Source: DAOUMU01 sp034409055 (GTDB lineage Bacteria; Chloroflexota; Anaerolineae; 4572-78; J111). Taken from it: 64,000 nucleotides of DNA. Each line of letters begins with the position of its first letter. Position 1 is the first letter of the stretch. The stretch covers positions 1-64,000 of the forward strand of contig DAOUMU010000411.1 in NCBI GenBank assembly GCA_034409055.1, written 5' to 3'. The notes beneath the pieces were generated by a model, which was not told the DNA's origin, made no database searches, and saw nothing but the letters and a program-made list of their open reading frames with translations. The position numbers and the translations under genes were made by a program. Positions 45,145 to 53,081 of this stretch are shown in pieces.

Positions 45145-47664
45145 ATGCGATACAGGAAAGATATTTTTATTGCCGGTATCTACATATTTCTAACGATTGT
45201 CTTGACCCACCCGGTGACTCTGCGCCTGGCCAGCCATATTGCCGGCTTTCCAGGCGAAGATAACCTACAATGGCGTTGGTTTTTGTGGTGGTTTAAGCAT
45301 TCTTTGCTGACTTTGCAATCTTCTGTTACCGATGTTTCTATCCTTTTTGCCCCCACCGGGGGTGAGCAAGCCCTCTATGCCACTATTGTTTACATTCCGG
45401 CCCTGGTCCTGCCCATTACGCTCTTGGCCGGGCCAACGGTCAGTTTTAATCTCAGTTTTCTCCTCTCGTTTGCCCTTTCGGGCTACACGGCCTATCTGCT
45501 GGCTTATTATTTCACCCGGCATCGCCCGGGCGCGTTTATAGCCGGTTTGATTTTTGCCTTCTATCCGGCTCGATTTGGGTATGCCACCGGGACATTTCTG
45601 GGACAACTGACCACTTACTTCATCCCGCTTTATTTGTTAGCCCTTTTTATGCTGGCCCACCGGCCAAGTTGGCTGAGAGCCAGCTTGGCGACCGTGGTCC
45701 TGGTCTGTATCTGTTTGACCTGGCCGCTACATGTTGCCTATGGGGTGGTTGTTTTTACCAGTCTGTTTTTGATCTTTCAAGTAGTGACCTGGTTTCGTCA
45801 ACCCACCACTCGAAGCAATATCAAATATTTTGTCTTCACTTTTGGCTTGGCGTTTGTACTGATTATTGGTTTCTACGTACCGTTACTTAGAACTGTGTTC
45901 CAAGCAGGTAGCACGCATATCCACGGCGGAGGAACGACATATTTTGCTTTAGATTTGCTGGCCTTTATTTCGCCATCTAACTATCACCCTGTGTGGCAGC
46001 CATTGGGTCTTTTGCCCGAGTATGCTAAACGTGTTCTGGCGGACAGAGATGATATTCAAGAACGTTTGGCTTACGTGGGGATCATTCCAGGTCTGCTCGT
46101 TTTTATTGGTTTGATAAAATTTCGGCGGCGTCTACTATTTTGGCTGGTTATTGCTCTGACCGCCATGACGCTTTCTCTCGGTCCCCTGTTAAAGTTTAAC
46201 GGCAGCCTGGTCCAATTGGATATTGAGGGCTATGTTGGCTACATTGTTTTGCCCTATGTCTTGTTGAACTCTGTGCCCATTCTAAATTGGAGTGGTGTAC
46301 TGGGAAGGTTAAATGTGTCCACAATGCTGGCTGTCGGGGTTATGGCTGCTTACGGTACGACTTATTTGTTGTTGCGTGTCAAGCGTCGCTGGCGTCCCGG
46401 CATCGTGGTAATGTTTTCCGGGCTTATTCTGCTTGAATTTTTAACGATCTTTCCCTTTCCCACCGAGCCAGATAAAGTGCCTGATTTTTACCATCGACTC
46501 AGAGCGGAAGGTCTAACCCACCCCCAAATGATCATTGATTTGCCTATGCGTGGTGAGCCCGATTACAACAATTACTCTATGCATTATCAAACCGTCCATC
46601 AACAAGCCCAAAGTGGCGGTCATTTTATGCGCAAGCCGCCTGGTACCAGTGAAATGTCAGCCTTGCTCTACCAATTATTAGCGCCTCCTTTGGGCCAGTC
46701 TGTCTTGAGCCTGCCGGATGATAATACTCGCTTGAGTCTTCTGAATAAATTTGGGTTTACCAAGATAATAGCCAGGCTGTGGCTGATGGAAGATGAAGCG
46801 TATCAAAGCCAGTTGGCTTATCTATCCACCTGGCTGGGCGAGTCCCATCTGGCGGGCGAAGTGGCTGTTTTTGAGATTCCTCAAAATGCAGCAGGTGCGC
46901 CTCCTCTGATCACGGCCTTGCTCGATGGCGATGGGTGGTCCCCCATAAAGGACTCAAATCAGCTTCAACTACAAGCACCGGCCGACTTGTTGATTTATGT
47001 GGATGGTGACCAACCTCAACCGGTTACATTACAATTATCTCTGTCCGCGCCTGAACCTGACCGCTATCTGGCTATAGAGTTCAAGGGGCAGCCATTCAGC
47101 CGGCTTTATCTGAGCCAAGAAATCTTAACCTATAGCCTGCCGGTCACTTTGTCACCTGGAGTGCACCAGTTTACCTTTCGGCCTCAGGAAGCGTGCCGAC
47201 GAGATTGCGAACCGGTGAATTTTAGTCATATGGCGGTGAATGTCTCTGACCAACGTGTTGGACCGTCGATAACCTTTGCCGATCAGATGATGTTGGTCAA
47301 TTACAATATTTCTAGCACCACGGTCCAATCTGGACAGCCTATCTTGATTTATCTTTATTGGCAAGGACAGGCTAGAGCCAGCTCAGATTATAGCGGTTTT
47401 GTGCATCTTGTTTCTCCGTCTGGGGAATTGATCAGTCAAGCCGATTATTTATTGGGAGGTTGGCTCTATCCTACTTCCAAATGGCCAAACCGATTTGTTG
47501 CGGCTACGCCAAGCCTTATTTTTATTCCGCCGGGTAGTTCACCGGGTGAATACCAATTGCGAGCAGGTGTTTATGATTCTAAAACTGGTGAAAGATTATA
47601 TGTCAGCAGTGGTGCTGAAGCACAGGACTATGTTTTATTATCAACAATCGTCGTTAATCCCTAG
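45145..47664 (+). CDS. Multi-pass GT-C-like membrane protein with C-terminal beta module
   Basis: 839 aa from ATG 45145, five bases after the previous stop; a GTG at 45112 inside that gene is less likely. About twelve TM helices to ~440. The first loop, FPGEDNLQWRWFLWWFKHSL, has the acidic residues expected in GT-C proteins. A soluble part follows (LTHPQMIIDLPMRGEPD; KIIARLWLMEDEAYQ), similar to YfhO-like proteins. The end (~705-839) is a D-type beta module (MLVNYNISS, IYLYWQG, YPTSKWPNRF, AGVYDSKTGERLY). Family assignment beyond GT-C-like is uncertain. Confidence 0.68.
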   Translation: MRYRKDIFIAGIYIFLTIVLTHPVTLRLASHIAGFPGEDNLQWRWFLWWFKHSLLTLQSSVTDVSILFAPTGGEQALYATIVYIPALVLPITLLAGPTVSFNLSFLLSFALSGYTAYLLAYYFTRHRPGAFIAGLIFAFYPARFGYATGTFLGQLTTYFIPLYLLALFMLAHRPSWLRASLATVVLVCICLTWPLHVAYGVVVFTSLFLIFQVVTWFRQPTTRSNIKYFVFTFGLAFVLIIGFYVPLLRTVFQAGSTHIHGGGTTYFALDLLAFISPSNYHPVWQPLGLLPEYAKRVLADRDDIQERLAYVGIIPGLLVFIGLIKFRRRLLFWLVIALTAMTLSLGPLLKFNGSLVQLDIEGYVGYIVLPYVLLNSVPILNWSGVLGRLNVSTMLAVGVMAAYGTTYLLLRVKRRWRPGIVVMFSGLILLEFLTIFPFPTEPDKVPDFYHRLRAEGLTHPQMIIDLPMRGEPDYNNYSMHYQTVHQQAQSGGHFMRKPPGTSEMSALLYQLLAPPLGQSVLSLPDDNTRLSLLNKFGFTKIIARLWLMEDEAYQSQLAYLSTWLGESHLAGEVAVFEIPQNAAGAPPLITALLDGDGWSPIKDSNQLQLQAPADLLIYVDGDQPQPVTLQLSLSAPEPDRYLAIEFKGQPFSRLYLSQEILTYSLPVTLSPGVHQFTFRPQEACRRDCEPVNFSHMAVNVSDQRVGPSITFADQMMLVNYNISSTTVQSGQPILIYLYWQGQARASSDYSGFVHLVSPSGELISQADYLLGGWLYPTSKWPNRFVAATPSLIFIPPGSSPGEYQLRAGVYDSKTGERLYVSSGAEAQDYVLLSTIVVNP

Positions 47665-47997
47665 CCAACTCCAAGAAAGCGTACCCCAACGGGCAGTACA
47701 TCATAATGGTTGGACAAGTCCTAAAATCAGGGTTTGCCCGGAATCTTGGCTAATGATAGAATGTTCCCTCACAAAAATTAAGGACTCCCCATAGGAGTAC
47801 GAGCGATAAAAATAATTCTTGTAAGCGGTATGGCGGTTTTAAGGTAATCGCATTATTGCCCTACGACTTTTTTATGCACTTTACGCGTTTCGATAAGACA
47901 TATCGACTGGAGAAGATGTAAGGCCGGGGTTGAAGTCAATGCAATTTAGCATTTTGTGCTCGCTTTGACCCTTATCCAAAACTAACAGGAGACTTAG
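47665..47997. other. 333-bp intergenic region, no gene seen
   Basis: The stretch lacks a convincing coding frame, strong hairpin or clear promoter. It ends with a good ribosome site (AGGAGACTTAG) immediately before the ATG at 47998. Confidence 0.55.
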
Positions 47998-48882
47998 ATG
48001 GAGCTTTCAATTATCTTACCTTGCTACAACGAGATCGAGAATATCCCCAAAATTCAGCGAGAGTTTTTTCCTGTCGTGGTCGAGTTAGCTCAAACAGCTT
48101 CAGTCGAAGTGGTCTTTGTTGACGATGGCAGTACCGATGGAACTTGGCAGGTCCTCAAAGATACCTTTGGTAATAGGAACGAAACCCGGATATCGATCAA
48201 GTTTGAGCGCCATGCCGTCAATCGAGGCTTGGGGGCAGCCATCCGGACCGGCTTTGCCGCTGCCCGGGGCGAGGTGGTTGTAATTACTGATAGCGACGGG
48301 ACCTATAAGTTTTCAGAGATTCCGGCTATGTTGTCTTATCTCACGTCCGATATGGATATCGTCACCGCTTCGCCGCATAATCCGGCCGGAGAGGTGGTTG
48401 GTGTTCCGGCCTATCGCCTCATTCTTAGTGTAGGTTCCTCACTCATCTATCGCCTTCTGGTTGACTGGCAAGTGCATACTTACACGGCTTTGTTTCGGGC
48501 CTATCGCCGTCGTGTGATCGAACAGGTACCCTTTGAATCTGATGGTTATCTGGCCAGCACCGAATTGTTGGTGAACGGGATGCTGATGGGATACCGGGTG
48601 GCTGAGTATCCGGCCATACTGCACAAGCGGGTGTTTGGGACCTCGAAGGCGAAATTGGTGCGTACGGTTTTGGACCACCTGAATTTTCAGGCACGGTTGT
48701 TATTACGCCGGTTAAATCCGAAACCTTTGGTCAAATTGCACGAGGTCGAGAGTGATTGTAGGGGGCAACAAAATGTTGGACAGATGAAAACTTCCCCGAA
48801 GCTCGATTATGGGCCAGAATCGCCTGATAATCCAAGCAAGTTATCCCAAAACCGGCTTCCGGGAAGTTCAACATCATCTTGA
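47998..48882 (+). CDS. GT2 polyprenyl-phosphate glycosyltransferase (DPM1-like), soluble
   Basis: 294 aa from ATG 47998, with AGGAGA seven bases upstream. GT-A motifs: LSIILPCYNEIENIP, VVFVDDGSTDGTWQ, HAVNRGLGAAIRTGF and VITDSDGTYKFSEI (DxD). No C-terminal TM helices are seen; residues ~250-294 are a charged tail rich in Ser/Pro/Gln. It should make a sugar-phosphate-lipid donor. It stands as a start of its own transcription unit, after a 333-bp gap. Confidence 0.84.
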   Translation: MELSIILPCYNEIENIPKIQREFFPVVVELAQTASVEVVFVDDGSTDGTWQVLKDTFGNRNETRISIKFERHAVNRGLGAAIRTGFAAARGEVVVITDSDGTYKFSEIPAMLSYLTSDMDIVTASPHNPAGEVVGVPAYRLILSVGSSLIYRLLVDWQVHTYTALFRAYRRRVIEQVPFESDGYLASTELLVNGMLMGYRVAEYPAILHKRVFGTSKAKLVRTVLDHLNFQARLLLRRLNPKPLVKLHEVESDCRGQQNVGQMKTSPKLDYGPESPDNPSKLSQNRLPGSSTSS

Positions 48883-48999
48883 CTATTAGGAGATGGCACG
48901 GCGGTAAGGTGCATTGCCCAAATTTTGACCGGTGAGGTCATCACTTTTGGCTGGCCTCGCCAACAACACACCCAAGACCGATTATTTTTTACTCAAAAT

Positions 49000-49142
49000 G
49001 TAACTGCCTACCCTCATGTCATTCCGAGGAGCGGAGCGACGAGGAATCTCCGAAACGCTGGCCCAAAAGAGGTCTACTTTACCAAAACCTTGGGGATTCT
49101 TCACTCGCTGCGCTCGTTCAGAATGACATGGTAGGTAGTTAC
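49000..49142. mobile_element. MITE, copy 1 (143 bp, 8-bp target duplication)
   Basis: Ends GTAACTGCCTACC and GGTAGGTAGTTAC are near-perfect inverted repeats (12 of 13), and the similarity continues inward with TGTCATTCYGA. The element is flanked on both sides by CTCAAAAT (48992-48999 and 49143-49150), a perfect 8-bp target duplication. It has no transposase. The terminal GTAA and 8-bp duplication suit mobilisation by an IS66-type transposase (inference). The inner ~50 bp differ from copy 2. Confidence 0.88.
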
Positions 49143-49156
49143 CTCAAAATCTGGGT

Positions 49157-49164
49157 GAGGAGGG
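49157..49164 (+). promoter_or_regulatory. Strong Shine-Dalgarno supporting a TTG start
   Basis: GAGGAGGG lies six bases before TTG 49171, and no ATG/GTG start with such a site is nearby. This makes the TTG the likely start of the YfhO-like gene. Confidence 0.75.
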
Positions 49165-49170
49165 TTAACT

Positions 49171-52014
49171 TTGATACAAATCAATCTTAAAACCAGGTGG
49201 TTGACCCTGATAAGTGTGATGGTGCTGATCATACTCCCCTTGATATTTTTATGGCGAGTGGTCTTTCAAGGCCATATTTTGTTGTCTCTGGACCTGCTCC
49301 TCTCATATGAGCCCTGGCGTAGTGAAATACCGGGGGCAATTGCCTTTCGGTTGTGGAATGAACGCATGGCCGACGCTGTCAGGTCTTTTTTTCCTATCGC
49401 CAAGTTTATTCATGAGTCCTGGCAGCACGGTGAAATTCCCTATTGGTATCCCTACGCCGGTAACGGTTTACCGTTATTAGGCGCTGGCACTTATCAAGTA
49501 TTTTATCCTATCAACCTGATATTTGAGATGCTGATGCCGGTGCATGTGGCCTTTGGCTGGTCGGCTGTATTTCACCTGATTGTTGGCAGCTTACTGGCTT
49601 ATCTTTTTATGCGAGAACTCGGGGTAGGGCAATTTGGCCGGTTGGTCGGGGCTCTGGCCTTTGTTTACAATAGTTCTACCATGATATGGCTGGGTATTCC
49701 GAATGTGGTTGATACAGCGGTGTGGCTGCCTCTGATGTTTTTTGGGTATGAACGGGCCATTAATCGTAAAGACTGGCGCTGGACTCTACTAGGCGCGTTG
49801 GCGGGCGTCTTGCAGATTTCCGCCGGTATGATTCAGTTGGTGATGTATGGCCTGACCGGATTTGGCTTCTACGTTCTCTTCCGCAGCTTGAGTGAGTGGT
49901 GGGAGAAACGGGACGTTCGAGATGTGGGCCGCCATTGGGCATACGGGGCCATTATTGCCATCTTAACTTGTGGTCTGAGCGCTTATCAACTGATCCCGCT
50001 GGCTGAACTTGTGTCGGAGACGACCCGAAGCGACGTTATATTTGATGTGTATACACCTAAAATCAGTCTTATCCAACTTCTTGTCCCTGAATTCCTGGGA
50101 AGACATATGGATGGCCCGGTACAAGACGGCTTTCGCATTGAGGCCAGGTTCTATATAGGGTTGTTAACGCTTTTCCTGCTGATTGCCTCACTATTTTCAA
50201 TACATCGACGAAAAGTGTGGAATTTTTTTGGGGTCGGGTTATTGTTTGTTTTTGTCATTTATAATATTCCGCCCTTCTTTCAAATTTTTTATAAATTTTT
50301 CCCTACCTTTCCCTCGTTGGGATTTCTGAGGAGTATTTATGTTATTACCTTTGTCTGGGCTGTTGCGGCTGGCTTTGGCGCCGACTGGCTGCTGACTGTC
50401 CGTCCAACCAGGGTGCTACGACGCCTGGTCTGGCTTGGTTTGGGCGTGGGGGTAATTTTTTTGGCCATCGCTTTACGCCTGGCTTTTATTGCCAAATATC
50501 AAGAAAGACATTTCTGGGGAATACCGCCTATTCCCGACATCAATCCTAATCCCTTCTATTTTGCCTCGACCCTGCTCATATTTTTAGTTTTCCTGGGAGT
50601 AATCCTGACCCTGTTATGGTTATGGGCGATCGAAAAGATACCCGGCCGGGCTTTTGCCGGTCTCTCGACCCTCATCCTTATTATCGACCTCTTTCTGACC
50701 CATATTGACACAGCCCCTGCTTTACCCGAGTCGATGTTTTATCCGGTTACGCCCAGCCTGAACTTTTTACAACAACAACTGGCGAATGAAACCGAACCGT
50801 ACCGTATCTCCAGTACAGGGCGGGTGCTCTGGCCCAGTACCGGCGGCGCATTTGCCATTCACTCGGTCTCGGCTCACACCGGTTTTCCACTGACGCGCTA
50901 CGAGGCATATGCGAACGCGACCGGGGTTCGAGCCAATACGAATTTTAGAGTGGTTACCTATCAACCCAGCCCCAATCGTTTGCTTGATGCTTTGAATGTA
51001 AAATATATCTATACCACCCGTTCAGAGCTGGCTGACTACCAGGGCTGGGTATCACTCATCAGGGATATTGGCAATCCAAACGTTACCTCTGAGCATGGTA
51101 ACGCCGGTCAGGTTGAGTTTTGGAATATTAAAAACTGGACCCAGCCGGTCATTCAAGCTCCATCTCCTTCAGTCATTAGTTTCGAGGGTCCCCTACCCGA
51201 AATCGTTACCTTAGAAATGGGGATTGTTATTCATCCTGATAGCTGGAATAGCGCGGGGGCTCTATTTGAGATCTATATTGGTACCCCGGCCGAACCTTTG
51301 CAAAATCTTGTTTTCTCCCAGACTCTGAGTCCACGTGATAATGCTGACCACCAGGGGTGGGTGCCTGTCACCTTAACGGTAAATGGAAATCCCCGGCAAA
51401 CTATGGTTGTTTCTTTTGTGACCCAGTCCCAGGGTGAGGAGCCTGTGCTGGCTGGCTGGGCTGACCCTTTAATTAGACCTGGCGACGATTTTGAGTTACT
51501 CTACTATGGACCAAATAACATCTATTTTAACAAAAACTACTTGCCCCGGGCCTGGGTCGTTCACCAAGCCACCCAGGTGCCCTTGGATGATATCGACTCG
51601 GTCGTGGACAGGCTGGAGTCGCCCGATTTTGATCCGGCTGTTGAGGCGGTCATTGAAGGCAAACTTCCCGATTCGTTGGGATATGCGACGCCCAATGATG
51701 TCGTTAATATTCAGACTTACAAAGTTTCAGAGGTGATCCTCAATACCAATTTGGTGGAGCCTGGCCTGATCATTTTATCTGACATTTATTATCCGGGCTG
51801 GAAGGCCTACGTGGATGGTTCTGAGCAGCCTATCTATCCGGCCAACCTGGCCATGCGCGGCGTGTTTGTAGAAAGCGGTCAGCATACCGTTCGATTTGTC
51901 TATACCCCTATGTCACTTAAGATTGGGGGCGGGATAAGTCTGGCCTGCTTGCTAATTGTGTTGATTGGCCTGGCAGTCAATGTGGCCTACCGGCGTAAAG
52001 TAAGAACTGAGTGA
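49171..52014 (+). CDS. YfhO-family multi-pass membrane protein
   Basis: 947 aa from TTG 49171. About twelve TM helices; the first external loop has LLSYEPWRSEI and IPYWYPYAGNGLPLLGAG, and later AFVYNSSTMIWLG, as in YfhO (PF09586) GT-C-like proteins. YfhO adds glucose to lipoteichoic acids in Bacillus; here the acceptor is unknown. The end has a small beta domain with SDIYYPGWKAYVDG and RGVFVESGQHTVRFVY, characteristic of the family, and then a closing TM helix. It is followed by an SGNH gene and a second YfhO-like gene. Confidence 0.8.
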   Translation: MIQINLKTRWLTLISVMVLIILPLIFLWRVVFQGHILLSLDLLLSYEPWRSEIPGAIAFRLWNERMADAVRSFFPIAKFIHESWQHGEIPYWYPYAGNGLPLLGAGTYQVFYPINLIFEMLMPVHVAFGWSAVFHLIVGSLLAYLFMRELGVGQFGRLVGALAFVYNSSTMIWLGIPNVVDTAVWLPLMFFGYERAINRKDWRWTLLGALAGVLQISAGMIQLVMYGLTGFGFYVLFRSLSEWWEKRDVRDVGRHWAYGAIIAILTCGLSAYQLIPLAELVSETTRSDVIFDVYTPKISLIQLLVPEFLGRHMDGPVQDGFRIEARFYIGLLTLFLLIASLFSIHRRKVWNFFGVGLLFVFVIYNIPPFFQIFYKFFPTFPSLGFLRSIYVITFVWAVAAGFGADWLLTVRPTRVLRRLVWLGLGVGVIFLAIALRLAFIAKYQERHFWGIPPIPDINPNPFYFASTLLIFLVFLGVILTLLWLWAIEKIPGRAFAGLSTLILIIDLFLTHIDTAPALPESMFYPVTPSLNFLQQQLANETEPYRISSTGRVLWPSTGGAFAIHSVSAHTGFPLTRYEAYANATGVRANTNFRVVTYQPSPNRLLDALNVKYIYTTRSELADYQGWVSLIRDIGNPNVTSEHGNAGQVEFWNIKNWTQPVIQAPSPSVISFEGPLPEIVTLEMGIVIHPDSWNSAGALFEIYIGTPAEPLQNLVFSQTLSPRDNADHQGWVPVTLTVNGNPRQTMVVSFVTQSQGEEPVLAGWADPLIRPGDDFELLYYGPNNIYFNKNYLPRAWVVHQATQVPLDDIDSVVDRLESPDFDPAVEAVIEGKLPDSLGYATPNDVVNIQTYKVSEVILNTNLVEPGLIILSDIYYPGWKAYVDGSEQPIYPANLAMRGVFVESGQHTVRFVYTPMSLKIGGGISLACLLIVLIGLAVNVAYRRKVRTE

Positions 52015-52022
52015 GAGGATAA

Positions 52023-53081
52023 ATGACTTATTGGCTTGGTTACACTCTGATCTTAATTGTTGGGATATGCCTGGCCGTGGGCCTGATATGGCTGTATCGA
52101 AAGTTGTGGCCTGGTCGTAAGAGTGGGCGAGATTTACTGACCAATCTGACCGTGTCTCTTCTATTTCTGTTTTTGGCCTTCATGGGGGCCGAGTTTTATT
52201 TCAAAGTTTTCTTTGCCCAATCTGATGCTTTCGTTTTTACCCTGGCGGCCCAAAATTGGAAGCAACGTTACTGGACCCCGATCAATTCTTTAGGCTATCG
52301 GGACCGGGAGTGGTCCGCCGAAGATATCGCCGGCAAGCTTAAAATTATGGTGGTGGGTGACTCTCTGGCAGCGGGGCTGGGGATCAACAATTATCAAGAT
52401 CGCTTTTCCAATAAGCTAAACGAGTTATTGGGGGACAAGGCGGTTGTGTTTAACGTGGCTTCGTCGGGCTGGCATACCCGTCGAGAAATCGAGGCCATTG
52501 TCAACTATCCCCATCGACCTGATATTCTTATCCTGACCTATTTTATCAACGACATAGAGGGCTCCGCTTTTCATCAAGGGGTGGAGCGCGTAAAACTTGA
52601 TATTTATAAATATCCGCCTGTTCTTGAGCCCTTGATTCAAAATTCATATGCCTTCAACTTTTTATATTGGCGTTTAGTACGGTTTGGGCTGCAGGAAGGT
52701 CAAGCTGGTTATTGGCAGTGGGTGACAGAAATCTTTGAGACGCCCGATATCTGGTGGGTGCATCAGCAAGAGTTACAAACAATCTATGAGGGGGCCCAGG
52801 CCGAAGGGATTACTTTAATTGTCGTTGTTTTTCCAAACGTAACCTCGATTGAAGAGAGTCAGCAGATTACCCGGCCTGTCCTCGATTTTTTTCAGAGTCG
52901 GGGGATTGTCACCCTTGATGTCACCGAATTGATCAAGGACGATGAGCCTCGTGATTTAATGGCCAGTCCTGTCGACGGCCATCCCAATGAAGTTGTCCAC
53001 CTGAAAGTGGCCGAACGACTTTACCAGATGATCCAGCGATGCGAGAGTCCAAAATGCGAGGATGCAGCAGGCATCCGGTGA
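52023..53081 (+). CDS. Membrane-anchored SGNH/GDSL hydrolase-like protein (paralogue of 12109 gene)
   Basis: 352 aa from ATG 52023, after GAGAGGATAA. Two N-terminal TM helices (~5-26, ~38-58), then FYFKVFFAQSDAF, which matches its paralogue's FYFKVFFAETDNF. SGNH blocks: MVVGDSLAAGLGI, NVASSGWHTR, YFINDIEG, DGHPNEVVH: complete. The C-terminal ~15 residues overlap the next gene. The closeness of the two paralogues and the different membrane partners (four-Cys type there, YfhO here) suggest the SGNH part was copied with different transferases. Confidence 0.76.
   Translation: MTYWLGYTLILIVGICLAVGLIWLYRKLWPGRKSGRDLLTNLTVSLLFLFLAFMGAEFYFKVFFAQSDAFVFTLAAQNWKQRYWTPINSLGYRDREWSAEDIAGKLKIMVVGDSLAAGLGINNYQDRFSNKLNELLGDKAVVFNVASSGWHTRREIEAIVNYPHRPDILILTYFINDIEGSAFHQGVERVKLDIYKYPPVLEPLIQNSYAFNFLYWRLVRFGLQEGQAGYWQWVTEIFETPDIWWVHQQELQTIYEGAQAEGITLIVVVFPNVTSIEESQQITRPVLDFFQSRGIVTLDVTELIKDDEPRDLMASPVDGHPNEVVHLKVAERLYQMIQRCESPKCEDAAGIR

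Noticed and set aside
48925..49134. 69-aa open frame on +
   Set aside because: It runs through MITE copy 1; the peptide (VIPRSGATRNL) is the usual false translation of this repeat type.
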